Of a stretch of 64,000 nt of DNA, positions 1 to 7,596 are shown piece by piece; positions within the stretch are counted from its first letter, which is position 1; the number at the start of each line of letters is the position of its first letter. The notes beneath the pieces are model-generated. The model was given only the letters and a program-made list of their open reading frames with translations, was not told the origin of the DNA and made no database searches. Made by a program: the position numbers and the translations under genes. The stretch covers positions 35,678 to 99,677 of the forward strand of contig DYJD01000027.1 of NCBI GenBank assembly GCA_020723325.1. The letters are read 5' to 3'. Source of the DNA: Desulfosudis oleivorans. GTDB lineage: Bacteria > Desulfobacterota > Desulfobacteria > Desulfobacterales > SURF-7.

Positions 1-547
1 AATCTGGATTTTTATCTTTTTTTACGCTGTCCATCAGGTCTAATACCCCTTTTATACCCTCAAGGCTATTTCCTGAGCCTGCGTCCATTGGAATCATAAC
101 AAAGTCCGCAGCATATAATGCGTTATTTACAAATAGGGAAAGAGTGGGGGGGCAATCGATAAAGATAAAATCATAATTATTGACTACGTATTCGCGGACC
201 GCTTTTCGAAGATAAAGGTTGCTGTTAGGATAGTTTTGGGCTAACGGAATTTCGAGGCCTGATGTTTCGCTAATATTGGGAAGAATAAAAAGATTCTTAT
301 GAATGGTTCGATAAATACAATCCTTAATTTCTACAGGTCTGGTTTCTTCAGGATTTAGTAAATGGTATAAACAGCCCTCGATTCTTGCATCAGGTGGTAA
401 GACGGCTCTTGTGCTATCAGCCTGGGGATCATTATCTATTATTAATGTTTTTTTATTTTTATACGAAAGGGCGGCTGAAAGATTCACCGTAAAGGTCGTT
501 TTACCAACACCGCCTTTATAATTAGAGACAGCTCCGATCAGCCCCAT
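1..547 (-). CDS. parA: ParA-family partition ATPase, truncated by window edge
   Basis: The frame begins at an ATG at 547 and runs off the left edge, so only about 182 N-terminal residues are visible. A deviant Walker A box KGGVGKT lies at residues 11-17, followed by LIIDNDPQADST and the Walker A'/B segment FIFIDCPPTLSL typical of ParA/Soj/MinD ATPases. Such proteins segregate plasmids together with a ParB-type DNA-binding partner, which would lie beyond the left edge if present. A ribosome site (AAAGGAT) sits about 6 bases upstream of the start. There is no N-terminal HTH, so it resembles small type Ib/chromosomal-like ParA rather than P1-type ParA. It supports a plasmid or integrative-element origin for the left part of the window. 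Confidence 0.93.
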   Translation of the reverse strand, partial: MGLIGAVSNYKGGVGKTTFTVNLSAALSYKNKKTLIIDNDPQADSTRAVLPPDARIEGCLYHLLNPEETRPVEIKDCIYRTIHKNLFILPNISETSGLEIPLAQNYPNSNLYLRKAVREYVVNNYDFIFIDCPPTLSLFVNNALYAADFVMIPMDAGSGNSLEGIKGVLDLMDSVKKDKNPD

Positions 548-772
548 TATTATATCCTTTTTGTTCTGAGGTTATTATTTTTGATTCTACCGATACAATA
601 TAACTATATGTATGTCAATAAATTTTTGCCTTTGATATGTCCTTATTGTATCTTTTTTAACTCTCTAATCTATATATTGAAGAATAATATTTTTAAATTT
701 TAACATATATAACTTGCTTATTTTATAGCCTTCCAATTCAAGTCTATGTAAAGCGTTGGGCGAGCCTTTATA

Positions 773-836
773 GATAACCGAATCACCGGATAACCGGATA
801 ACCGGATAACCGGATAACCGGATAACCGGATAACCG
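773..836. repeat. 8-bp tandem repeat array, copy 1
   Basis: Eight consecutive 8-base units. Seven are exactly GATAACCG and one (781-788) is AATCACCG. The array lies in the intergenic region between parA and the first promoter cassette. A longer degenerate array of the same unit is at 4457-4620. The unit is short for classical replication iterons (17-22 bp) and no Rep gene is visible, so its role is unknown. Confidence 0.85.
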
Positions 837-873
837 AAAAGTAAACTCTTGGACACCTTAAGGATAGGGTTGT

Positions 874-892
874 TTTGTTACAAGGTAACAAA
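874..892. promoter_or_regulatory. Palindrome TTTGTTAC-AAG-GTAACAAA (site 1)
   Basis: A perfect inverted repeat with 8-base arms and a 3-base spacer. The core GTTAC-AAG-GTAAC recurs at 4727-4739 and 8580-8592, and a variant with AAA in the centre is at 11102-11120. All four lie in intergenic DNA upstream of gene groups, as expected for the operator of a plasmid regulator or a partition site. The binding protein cannot be named. Confidence 0.6.
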
Positions 893-976
893 CCGCATAC
901 TAAAAAAAACAGCTTGGCGGAACTAAATGAGGCAATTCAGTTCTTCGAGGACAACAAAAAAATGAAAGGAAATTTT

Positions 977-1085
977 GGGCGTTGCGACGCAAACTACGCG
1001 CCGCTGCTCTGCAGGGGCCAGGTCCCGGCAAACTACGCCGGGACTGGCGGCAAACTGCGCCGCCACCCCTGCGGCCGCTAACGCC
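977..1085. repeat. Multi-hairpin repeat element R1, copy 1
   Basis: About 109 bases that can fold as a closed multi-branch structure. An outer stem (GGCGTT with AACGCC at 1080-1085) encloses a first hairpin. A second stem (GCAGGGG with CCCCTGC) encloses two further hairpins. The three hairpin loops are AAACTAC, AAACTAC and AAACTGC. Copies at 4843-4952 and 8698-8806 are nearly identical. This copy has a mismatch in arm 1 (GCGACGC) and a one-base bulge in arm 2. Short frames through it are not convincing genes. Confidence 0.8.
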
Positions 1086-1325
1086 GTGGCAGCATCTCCC
1101 TCCGAACCATTAACTTGGACGTTGTTTTGCTAAGCTCCGGTCCAAGAACCTGGAAAACAATTCGGATGAAATCACTATTTTGAAAAGCCCTCCAATATGT
1201 CCATAAAACAGGGATGAATTCCGGCAAAACCAACCGCCAAAAGGAACAGCTTCTTTTGGCAATTGGCTTTGCTATTCAGAATTCATTGAGTAGGTTGCTG
1301 GGACTGAATAAGGTATTCTGTCTGA

Positions 1326-1367
1326 ATTTTTTTACTTCCCTTCTTAAGGGCGAAAGGGAAGTAAAAA
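1326..1367. terminator. Bidirectional terminator-like hairpin
   Basis: An 11-bp perfect stem (TTACTTCCCTT at 1332-1342 with AAGGGAAGTAA at 1354-1364) is flanked by T-runs on the left and A-runs on the right, so it could stop transcription in both directions. It separates the parA side from the first promoter cassette. The rest of 1090-1490 shows no gene or other clear structure. Confidence 0.6.
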
Positions 1368-1493
1368 ATATTCATGTTTGATTTATTAAAGACTTCAAAA
1401 CGCAAGGCGTTTAATCCTTCATTGCTTCGCTACAAGGTAGGAAATCTATATCGTTGTTTGTGGTAGTAATATCGCGCAAAGTTTGGATTAATA

Positions 1494-1507
1494 ATGAATT
1501 AATTCAT
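1494..1507. promoter_or_regulatory. Distal palindrome ATGAATTAATTCAT
   Basis: A perfect 14-base palindrome about 130 bases upstream of the -35 box. The equivalent position in the other two promoter cassettes also holds a near-perfect or perfect palindrome (5406-5421 and 9259-9274). This conservation suggests a protein-binding site. Very AT-rich DNA lies between it and the promoter. Confidence 0.5.
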
Positions 1508-1638
1508 GATATTATGAATATTTAGCCGGCAATAAGTAATTGAATTTTTTGATAAAAATAAATGATAATTATTTTATAACTAATTGTAATTATTATTAAA
1601 AATATCTTAAATAATTTATAAAAATAGTGATTATTTGC

Positions 1639-1667
1639 TTGACATATAATTACTAGTTAGCTATATT
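1639..1667 (+). promoter_or_regulatory. Sigma70-type promoter, cassette 1
   Basis: TTGACA (1639-1644) and TATATT (1662-1667) are separated by exactly 17 bases and preceded by an AT-rich tract. The same promoter, including its spacer with ACTAGT, recurs at 5552-5580 and 9405-9433. It should drive the unit beginning at 1776. Confidence 0.8.
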
Positions 1668-1700
1668 GTAATCAAAAAGACGGGAAACAAGAAGTAAAAA

Positions 1701-1731
1701 ACCCGCCTCCTGGGCAAACAGGAAAGCGGGT
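1701..1731 (+). other. Leader hairpin before the first gene
   Basis: The transcript leader contains ACCCGC (1701-1706) pairing with GCGGGT (1726-1731), and inside it TCCTG with CAGGA. No U-run follows, so it is not a normal terminator. The same hairpin is in the leader of the 5689 gene (5614-5644). A role in mRNA stability or attenuation is inferred. Confidence 0.5.
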
Positions 1732-1775
1732 CAAGATTCCCCTTCAACCACTTCAAAGCCAAAAGGAGAATGACT

Positions 1776-2591
1776 ATGTTTAGACCAAACCGTAACCGCC
1801 TGTCAAGCTATTTGCCACTGACCAACCAAGATATCCTTGATGCCGCCCCCTCTGTCGGTGCTGTATCGCCTCATGCCGAAGTATCCGACCGTTACCAAAT
1901 GATCCCCACCATTGCCATCGTTGACATGATGAGAAAAGAAGGCTGGCAACCCATGCAGGTTTCTGAAGTAAGAGCCAAGGAAGAGGGGAGAAGGGGCTTT
2001 CAAAAACACCTTATCCGGTTTCAGCATAATGATTTGATTTTGGGTGATGAGGCCATTGACGCTGTTTTGGTAAATTCCCATGACCGCTCTTGCGCCTATC
2101 AGTTCTTTACCGGGGTTTACCGGTTTATCTGCTCAAATGGTATGATTGTCGGCGATACCTTTGAAAGAATATCGATTCGCCACATGAACTTCCAGCCGGA
2201 GGAAGTCATTGAAGCAAGCTATAAAATTCTGGATGATGCACCGGCGATCGGTGAAAAAATCAAAGAAATGAAATCGATTGCCTTGACCGATGCAGAAAAG
2301 GCCGCCTATGCCGGCGCTGCCCTTCAATTGGTGTATGACGAGACGGACCAGGCGCCCTACAGGGCCGAAAAACTCCTATCCCCCAAACGCTCATATGACC
2401 GCGATCCCGACCTCTGGAAAACCTTTAATTCGGTGCAGGAAAATATCATGAAAGGTGGAATCCGCGGCTTGAATCCAAAAACCCGAAAACCAGTGACCAC
2501 CCGACAAATCACCTCTATTGATAAAAATGTCAAACTGAATCGCGCCCTCTGGACCCTAACTGAAAAAATGATGGAGCTGAAACGCGGTTAA
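1776..2591 (+). CDS. DUF932-family plasmid protein
   Basis: A 271-residue cytoplasmic protein of the DUF932 (phage/plasmid-like TIGR03299) family, common on conjugative plasmids and phages. Its biochemical function is not established. The conserved central block around FFTGVYRFICSNGMIVGD is clear. Two in-frame ATGs exist (1770 and 1776). The GGAG at 1765-1768 is only one base from the first but seven from the second, so 1776 is preferred. It is the first gene of the unit driven by the promoter at 1639 and is followed by two small genes in the same direction. No truncation is seen. Confidence 0.85.
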   Translation: MFRPNRNRLSSYLPLTNQDILDAAPSVGAVSPHAEVSDRYQMIPTIAIVDMMRKEGWQPMQVSEVRAKEEGRRGFQKHLIRFQHNDLILGDEAIDAVLVNSHDRSCAYQFFTGVYRFICSNGMIVGDTFERISIRHMNFQPEEVIEASYKILDDAPAIGEKIKEMKSIALTDAEKAAYAGAALQLVYDETDQAPYRAEKLLSPKRSYDRDPDLWKTFNSVQENIMKGGIRGLNPKTRKPVTTRQITSIDKNVKLNRALWTLTEKMMELKRG

Positions 2592-2599
2592 TTAAAGGA

Positions 2600-2621
2600 T
2601 TGCCCCTCTACGGAGGGGCAA
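2600..2621 (+). other. Intercistronic hairpin with UACG loop
   Basis: TTGCCCCTC and GAGGGGCAA form a perfect 9-bp stem closed by a C(UACG)G loop, an UNCG-type tetraloop known to be unusually stable in RNA. It sits between the stop at 2591 and the ribosome site of the 2640 gene. No U-run follows, so mRNA protection or processing is more likely than termination. Confidence 0.6.
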
Positions 2622-2639
2622 CAAAAACGAGGTGATGAA

Positions 2640-2957
2640 ATGTCAAATCAAATAGCCCAAAACATACTTCTGCAACTTGGCGGAAATCGATTTAAGACAA
2701 TGACAGGCGCAAAAAATTTTCTGGCAGGGGATAGCTATCTACTCTTTACAATCCCCAAATGCAACAAAGGCGGGATCAACTTGGTGATGATTTCGTTGAA
2801 TGGTCTAGACCTTTACGACATGGCTTTTTTAAGGGTCAAAAAAAAACGTAATTCTATTGAATATGATCAACAGGTCATCGCTGAAGTTAAAAATATTTAC
2901 TTCGATATGTTGCAAACAATTTTTACCGAACAGACCGGGCTTTATACTCACTTATGA
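2640..2957 (+). CDS. Conserved hypothetical plasmid protein
   Basis: A 105-residue soluble protein beginning MSNQIAQNILLQLGG. The N-terminal stretch with QLGGNRF and MTGAKNF resembles a small-protein family found on plasmids, phages and integrative elements, but I know no function for it. A hydrophobic core alternates with charged segments, and there are no membrane segments or obvious catalytic motifs. It is preceded by GAGGTG nine bases before the ATG and lies 48 bases after the DUF932 gene, in the same unit. A small fold of unknown activity is the most that can be said. Confidence 0.75.
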   Translation: MSNQIAQNILLQLGGNRFKTMTGAKNFLAGDSYLLFTIPKCNKGGINLVMISLNGLDLYDMAFLRVKKKRNSIEYDQQVIAEVKNIYFDMLQTIFTEQTGLYTHL

Positions 2958-2966
2958 GGTGACGAT

Positions 2967-3236
2967 ATGATGTTTGAATTGGATGAAATTTTACATTGTG
3001 TAAGCCTGCTGAATGACAACAATGAAGGAAGGGCGGAATACAATTTTATTAGAGCAATAAGCCTGCCGCGTGTTGGAAATAAAGGAGTAGTGACCCTTGA
3101 TCGAGTCGGCGAAGCGACTAAGACCATCTGTCAAATGACACGAATATCAAAGGACCCTGAATGCTGGGAAGTAGAAGGAGGAAACGACTTTTTCAGAAGG
3201 CTTTTTTATGAACGCATACAGGCGGTAAAGCGATAG
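2967..3236 (+). CDS. Hypothetical small protein
   Basis: An 89-residue protein of unknown function with mixed charge and no membrane segment. It starts nine bases after the preceding stop, with GAGGTG overlapping that stop, so the two genes are probably translated together. Two ATG codons are adjacent (2967 and 2970); either could be used. The spacing and strand tie it to the operon started at 1639. I do not recognise a domain. Confidence 0.65.
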   Translation: MMFELDEILHCVSLLNDNNEGRAEYNFIRAISLPRVGNKGVVTLDRVGEATKTICQMTRISKDPECWEVEGGNDFFRRLFYERIQAVKR

Positions 3237-3245
3237 TAAAAAAAG

Positions 3246-3267
3246 AAGCCCCTTGTTGGAGGGGCTT
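3246..3267 (+). terminator. Hairpin AAGCCCC/GGGGCTT after the first operon
   Basis: A 7-bp stem with an 8-base loop directly after the stop at 3236. The following bases TACTCTAAT are only partly U-rich, so it may be a weak terminator or an mRNA-stabilising hairpin in front of the small frame at 3295. Confidence 0.4.
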
Positions 3268-3294
3268 TACTCTAATAAAATGGGAGAATCTATC

Positions 3295-3351
3295 ATGGGA
3301 ATTGGAGCTTATAATCGGGGTTCAAACGGTATCCGTCAAAGAATTAATTAG
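3295..3351 (+). CDS. Possible 18-residue small protein
   Basis: A short frame reading MGIGAYNRGSNGIRQRIN, with a GGGAG ribosome site eight bases upstream and its own TAG stop. It follows the hairpin at 3246-3267, which is the same hairpin-RBS-gene arrangement as the neighbours. It could be a real microprotein, a truncated remnant, or chance. There is no independent evidence of translation. Confidence 0.3.
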   Translation: MGIGAYNRGSNGIRQRIN

Positions 3352-3392
3352 GTTATGGTCAATTTTAATACCGCGATTTGACTATTTTTTTA

Positions 3393-3421
3393 TTGACTTT
3401 TATACTAAATTTTAGTATAGA
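3393..3421 (+). promoter_or_regulatory. Toxin-antitoxin promoter with operator; leaderless
   Basis: TTGACT (3393-3398) and TATAGA (3416-3421) are 17 bases apart. Between and over them lies the inverted repeat ATACTAAA-T-TTTAGTAT (3402-3418), a plausible autoregulatory operator. The ATG at 3428 is six bases after the -10 box, so the mRNA is expected to begin at or next to the start codon. Confidence 0.65.
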
Positions 3422-3427
3422 TTCCCT

Positions 3428-3706
3428 ATGAACTGGAAAATTACTGTAACAAAAAAAGTTCAAAAACAAATAGATTGCCTCCCAGAGCAGGCAAGAAAAA
3501 ACCTTGCCCTTTTGGCAAAAGAAATGGAAAGCTATGGGCCGATTAGGGGTAACTGGCCTAATTACAGCCCATTAAAAGGTAACCGACACCATTGCCATAT
3601 AAAAAAGGGCAGGCCAACCTATGTTGCAGTATGGGAAATAATAAATAAAGAAATTAGAATAATTGAGGTCATTTATGCAGGTACACACGAAAAAGCGCCG
3701 TACTGA
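3428..3706 (+). CDS. RelE/HigB-like toxin
   Basis: A 92-residue basic protein of the RelE/ParE superfamily. These are typically ribosome-dependent mRNA interferases that stop translation. Family features visible are the N-terminal strand MNWKITVTKKVQKQID, the central helix NLALLAKEME, the LKGNRHHCHIKKG strand pair, and the C-terminal EIRIIEVIYAGTHEKAPY with the usual (Y/H)xxxHEKAPY ending. Toxin precedes antitoxin, as in HigBA-type systems. The antitoxin gene at 3675 overlaps its end, indicating translational coupling. The upstream operator and the near-absent leader suggest autorepression. It should help stabilise the plasmid. Confidence 0.85.
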   Translation: MNWKITVTKKVQKQIDCLPEQARKNLALLAKEMESYGPIRGNWPNYSPLKGNRHHCHIKKGRPTYVAVWEIINKEIRIIEVIYAGTHEKAPY

Positions 3707-4025
3707 AAGAATTGAATTGCGATTTGTCGGACCAAGCGACAAGCAGCAAAATGCTATAGATCTTTTAAAGCCACTTGGCTTTTTGAGTGTTACGGATTCA
3801 ATCCCTTGGCGGGAAGCATTCCCTTATTCTAAAGAGGCCCTGCCGGGCGTCTGTCTATCAGGAGCAAGAAGCAAGGAAGGTATTACTCAGCAAGAGCTGT
3901 CAAGGCTAACCGGGATTCCTCAACGGCACATTTCCGAGATGGAACACGGAAAACGGCCTATCGGAAAGGAAAATGCAAAGAAGCTGGGGAAGGCCCTTAA
4001 TGTCGGTTATAAGGTTTTTTTATAG
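3675..4025 (+). CDS. Xre-family antitoxin (HigA-like)
   Basis: A 116-residue protein whose C-terminal third is a Cro/C1-type helix-turn-helix (ITQQELSRLTGIPQRHIS, then MEHGKRPIGKENAKKLGKAL). The preceding segment is probably the toxin-binding region. A TTG at 3663 gives a longer frame, but the ATG at 3675 has GAGG at 3665-3668 at good spacing and is preferred. It overlaps the toxin gene by 32 bases. It is expected to neutralise the toxin and repress the shared promoter at 3393-3421. Confidence 0.85.
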   Translation: MQVHTKKRRTERIELRFVGPSDKQQNAIDLLKPLGFLSVTDSIPWREAFPYSKEALPGVCLSGARSKEGITQQELSRLTGIPQRHISEMEHGKRPIGKENAKKLGKALNVGYKVFL

Positions 4026-4077
4026 CCATCATATTTATAGCCCAGAATTGCTGGTTTTCAGCAAAGCCAAGGCAGCG

Positions 4078-4330
4078 TGCAGCCATTTTGCGCTCCGCCT
4101 CCCTAGCCTAAACCTTTGCAATAAGACCTCGACTTTGAATCTAACAGAGCGCAAATTTGCCGGCACGGCCCACCCTGCAAAGGGTGTTTTTATTCCATAC
4201 AAGAATCTATCGCCTACCAGGCATTAAGCCAATTTGTCGTTCCCACGCCCCGGCGGGCGCAAAATGGCTGCAACAAGGTGTTCCATCAAAAAATTTAAAT
4301 TCGCTGCGCTAACAATCTTGCGCGAGGACG
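4078..4330. repeat. Dispersed repeat R2, copy 1, with internal inverted repeat
   Basis: About 250 bases closely related to 13612-13868. Within each copy the sequence TGCAGCCATTTTGCGC (here 4078-4093) recurs as its exact reverse complement (4257-4272), giving 16-base arms about 160 bases apart as in a MITE. Short open frames across it are not convincing genes. Confidence 0.7.
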
Positions 4331-4365
4331 CGCTTTGTATTCCTTCCCGCCCTCCACCCATATAA

Positions 4366-4387
4366 ACCCGGCCGGATACGGCCGGGT
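4366..4387 (+). terminator. Hairpin ACCCGGCC/GGCCGGGT
   Basis: An 8-bp GC-rich stem with a short loop followed by CCCTTCTTCG. An almost identical hairpin followed by CCTTCTTTG is at 8445-8468. Both sit just upstream of a promoter cassette, so they probably insulate the cassette from upstream transcription. Confidence 0.5.
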
Positions 4388-4456
4388 CCCTTCTTCGAAG
4401 TTTAAATAAATATATGGACACCTGGGCACCTCAGTAATTAAATAACAGGGAAGGCA

Positions 4457-4620
4457 GATAACCGAATCCTCTATCCGAATAACCGAATACCCGGATAATC
4501 GGATAACCGAATCACCGAATAACCGAGCAGATAACCGAATAACCGAATCACCGGATAACCGAGCAGATAGCCGAATAACCGAATACCCGGATAACCGGAT
4601 AACCGAATCGCCGGATATCC
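4457..4620. repeat. 8-bp tandem repeat array, copy 2 (degenerate)
   Basis: Roughly twenty 8-base units built on (G/A)ATAACCG with interspersed variants such as AATACCCG, AATCACCG and AGCAGATA. Open frames on the minus strand through it only reflect the repeat. Like copy 1 it lies upstream of a promoter cassette. Confidence 0.8.
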
Positions 4621-4842
4621 AAAACACCTATAAACAATTCAATTTACCGCCCATAGATTATACAAAAAAACCATCCGACCTTAACAAAGCACAATATGAT
4701 CGGACAAGCGACGGGTGCTTGATCTTGTTACAAGGTAACTAATATTTCAGAAGCACCAGACAACAATATAGGAACAGCATAGGGACAGTATGTTGAAACT
4801 CATGCCGGCAAAGCCAGGGGCTCTTACATGAAAACTGATTTT

Positions 4843-4952
4843 GGGCGTTGCGGCGCAAACTACGCGCCGCCGCTCTGCAGGGGCCAGGTCCCGGCAAACT
4901 ACGCCGGGACCTGGCGGCAAACTGCGCCGCCACCCCTGCGGCCGCTAACGCC
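4843..4952. repeat. Multi-hairpin repeat element R1, copy 2 (most regular)
   Basis: The outer stem is 4844-4849 with 4947-4952. Arm 1 is GCGGCGC-AAACTAC-GCGCCGC (4850-4870). The inner closing stem is GCAGGGG 4877-4883 with CCCCTGC 4933-4939. Arm 2 is a perfect 12-bp stem, 4884-4895 with 4903-4914, around AAACTAC. Arm 3 is CGGC-AAACTGC-GCCG (4915-4929). The repeated loop sequence in three hairpins of different stem sequence is the striking feature. Confidence 0.85.
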
Positions 4953-5551
4953 GTGGGACCGCCTCCCTTCCGAACCATTACCTTGGACGTTGTTTTGCTA
5001 AGCTCCGAACCAAGGACCTGGAAAATAATACAGCAGCAGGCTTTCAGCACTGCATTAGCTCGGGCTTACAGCACCGAGCATTATTGCTTGCGTTCCGCAA
5101 TGCGTAATGAAAGCCACCAACGCCCAGAAACCCAGGTGGGGCCTCCATTGCCGTGCAAGATTGTAATGCCAAAGACCACAGGCCATTAATTTTTAGGTAA
5201 GCCGATAGTCACGTTCTTTATCATTTCAAAGGATATTGATTACAGTTTGACTACTTCAGCTCGGCTGTTAAAGAGAAAAAATAACCCGCAAAGGCCATTC
5301 CAGGGTAGCAAGGCAGCTATTGGGGGATAAGCCGCTTTAGGGCTATATAGGAAAGTTATAGTTATTTTTATATGGTATATTTTTGGATATAGTTATTGCA
5401 TTAATAATGAATTGATTCATTATATTATGAATATTTGGCCAACAATAAGTAATTGGATTTTTTGATAAAAATAAATTATAGTTATTTTATAACTAATTGT
5501 AAATATTATTAAAAACCGCTTAAAATATTAATAAAAATAATACTTTTTTGC

Positions 5552-5580
5552 TTGACATATAATTACTAGTTAGCTATATT
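5552..5580 (+). promoter_or_regulatory. Sigma70-type promoter, cassette 2
   Basis: TTGACA (5552-5557), a 17-base spacer and TATATT (5575-5580), identical to the promoters at 1639 and 9405. The leader that follows carries the ACCCGC/GCGGGT hairpin (5614-5644) also found before the 1776 gene. Confidence 0.8.
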
Positions 5581-5688
5581 GAAATCAAAAAGACGGGAAA
5601 CAAGAAGTAAAAAACCCGCCTCCTGGGCAAACAGGAAAGCGGGTCAAGATTCCCCTTCAACCACTTCAAAGCCAAAAGGAGAATGACT

Positions 5689-7545
5689 ATGCCTACCACT
5701 TCTGAAAAAAATTTACAAGCCGAATACACCGCAACCTATAGCCCGGAAGATAACAAACTTCGGCTCTACTCTTTGCACCGGCTGGACACAGAAACCTATT
5801 CCCGCCTTAAGGCCGCCGGTTTCAAATGGGCTCCAAAACAACAGCTTTTTGTTGCCCCCATGTGGACCCCGGGGCGTTACGATTTACTTGTTGAATTGTG
5901 CGGAGAAGTCGGAGACGAAGATACAAGCTTAGTTGAACGGCAACAGGAAAGGGCGGACCGGTTTGAAGGGTACAGCGAAAACCGTTTGCAAGATGCCCAT
6001 GCCGCTAAAGCGGCCGTGGATGCCATTGCCGACCATATACCCTTTGGGCAGCCGATCCTTGTTGGACATCATAGCGAAAGACACGCCCGGAAACATGCCC
6101 AAAAAATCGAAAACGGCATGCGCAAGGCGGTTAAAATGTGGGAAACCTCCCAATATTGGAAAGACCGGGCCGTTGGGGCCTTGTGTCATGCGCAATACAA
6201 GGAAAGTCCCAGAGTCAGGGCCAACCGGATCAGAACAATCGAGGCCGATAGGAGAAAGGCCACGAGAGAGAGGGACGAATTCCGGGCACGCTTCAATTCT
6301 TGGTTAAATCCGACAGTCCCATTTAATCTATCGTCGGCCATGGCGATCACAGCAGGCAGCTATTCCGCTTTCAAATTCCCGCTGGACCGATATCCGCGAG
6401 AAGCACCGAAAAGCCAATATGAGGGCGAAATGTCTTTATATAGGGCATTGGAAGAGGGGATTATCACGCCACGACAGGCCCGCAACCTGCATGTCCCCGT
6501 ATTGGTCAGGACAATAAAAAACCGTGAACGCTGGATAGCCCACTATGAAAACCGCCTCATTTATGAGCGGGCCATGTTGGAAGAGCAGGGGGCAAGCGAT
6601 TTACTTAAGCCCAAAGAAAGGCCTAAACAATTACCCCTTTTGAATTATCGCCAACCCGAAGGGTTTATGATTGAAAACATTTACCGCAAAGGGGAATCCA
6701 GTCTTTACCCACAGGTGGAAATGACAAAGGCGGAATTTGCCAAAATTTACCAGGATTACAAGGGTACTCGAATTGTAGAAAATTCCCACAGGGTACGGTT
6801 TGCAGTGCTACAAAACCATAAAAGAGCGATCATTTTTTTAACTGACAGCAAAGTACATGAAAAGCCGGAGCCGGTTGTTAAGCCGGAACCAAAACCCCTG
6901 GCAATTGCGATGCAGATTAATTCAAGCCCGGATTACCCAACAAGAGAGCGGACCCAGTTTGACGATATGAAAAACACCTTGAAAAATGGTGGTGTTCAAA
7001 TCGTATCCGCTCCGCAGCTTTTCCCCACACCGCCGGAACTGGCAAGGCGTATGGCCAGGGAGGCGGGGATACTAGCAGGAAGGCGGATTCTTGAACCATC
7101 CGCAGGGACCGGAAACCTTGTATCGGCAGCAATAAATGCCGCTTCTGGGGCTGATTGCTGCCGAATTGTCGCCGTTGAAATAAATGCCGCCCTTGTCGGC
7201 GAATTGCGAAATATGAGAGACAAAACGCTTTATGCAAATGGCCACAACTTCGAAATTAAACATGCCGATTTTCTGGACTGCAACGGCGACCTTTTGAAAT
7301 TTGACCGGATCATCATGAACCCACCCTTTGAAAACGGGGCCGATATAAAACATATCAAGCATGCCATGAGCTTTCTCAAGGAAGGGGGCCGCCTGGTGGC
7401 ACTTTGCGCGAACGGGCCACGCCAACGGGATCAACTGAAACCGATCGCCGAAGAAAGTGGCGGATTCTGGGAGGACCTCCCGGCCGGAACTTTCAAAAAT
7501 GCCGGCACCAATGTAAACACGGCCCTTTTGGTCATTGAAAATTAA
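5689..7545 (+). CDS. DUF3560 / N6-adenine DNA methyltransferase fusion
   Basis: A 618-residue protein. The N-terminal part contains the DUF3560 region (around AIADHIPFGQPILVGHHSER, then RHARK), a domain common on conjugative plasmids. The C-terminal ~180 residues are a Rossmann methyltransferase with motif I EPSAGTGN (about residue 468) and the catalytic NPPF (about 544). NPPF/NPPY motifs indicate transfer of methyl from SAM to the exocyclic amine of adenine. A plausible role is protecting incoming plasmid DNA from restriction or marking it. The start at 5689 is preferred over 5683 for the same GGAG spacing reason as in the 1776 gene. No restriction endonuclease is adjacent. Confidence 0.85.
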   Translation: MPTTSEKNLQAEYTATYSPEDNKLRLYSLHRLDTETYSRLKAAGFKWAPKQQLFVAPMWTPGRYDLLVELCGEVGDEDTSLVERQQERADRFEGYSENRLQDAHAAKAAVDAIADHIPFGQPILVGHHSERHARKHAQKIENGMRKAVKMWETSQYWKDRAVGALCHAQYKESPRVRANRIRTIEADRRKATRERDEFRARFNSWLNPTVPFNLSSAMAITAGSYSAFKFPLDRYPREAPKSQYEGEMSLYRALEEGIITPRQARNLHVPVLVRTIKNRERWIAHYENRLIYERAMLEEQGASDLLKPKERPKQLPLLNYRQPEGFMIENIYRKGESSLYPQVEMTKAEFAKIYQDYKGTRIVENSHRVRFAVLQNHKRAIIFLTDSKVHEKPEPVVKPEPKPLAIAMQINSSPDYPTRERTQFDDMKNTLKNGGVQIVSAPQLFPTPPELARRMAREAGILAGRRILEPSAGTGNLVSAAINAASGADCCRIVAVEINAALVGELRNMRDKTLYANGHNFEIKHADFLDCNGDLLKFDRIIMNPPFENGADIKHIKHAMSFLKEGGRLVALCANGPRQRDQLKPIAEESGGFWEDLPAGTFKNAGTNVNTALLVIEN

Positions 7546-7551
7546 GTTAAG

Positions 7552-7578
7552 GCCCTGCAGCGTTCTGCTCTGCAGGGC
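7552..7578 (+). other. Intercistronic hairpin GCCCTGCAG/CTGCAGGGC
   Basis: A perfect 9-bp stem with a 9-base loop lies between the methyltransferase stop and the next ribosome site. No U-run follows. It matches the pattern of a GC hairpin in each gap of these operons. Confidence 0.55.
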
Positions 7579-7596
7579 AAATCAATGGAGGAAAAC

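Larger units (their letters stand above)
4697..5597. repeat. Duplicated ~900-bp promoter cassette, copy A
   Basis: This non-coding block is nearly identical to 8551-9450. In order it contains the GTTAC-AAG-GTAAC palindrome (4727-4739), the multi-hairpin element R1 (4843-4952), a ~400-base conserved stretch without a credible gene, the palindrome at 5406-5421, an AT-rich tract and the promoter at 5552-5580. The 1.0-1.7 kb region shares only the R1 and promoter parts, so that copy is older or was rearranged. Confidence 0.85.

Noticed and set aside
773..836. Replication-origin iterons
   Set aside because: Units are only 8 bp and no Rep gene is in the window, so an origin cannot be claimed.
773..836. 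CRISPR array
   Set aside because: Repeats are contiguous without unique spacers, and no cas genes are present. No CRISPR array was found anywhere in the window.
875..1081. 68-residue open frame across the multi-hairpin element (and similar frames in copies 2 and 3)
   Set aside because: The frames follow the palindromic repeat, differ in length and strand between copies, and lack ribosome sites; the conservation is of DNA/RNA structure, not of protein.
977..1085. Integron attC site
   Set aside because: The outer pairing GGCGTT...AACGCC superficially recalls attC ends, but the orientation, internal arms and absence of an integron integrase do not fit.
4295..4627. Minus-strand frame reading repeated VIRLSGDS
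   Set aside because: It is the translation of the 8-bp tandem repeat and has no start context.
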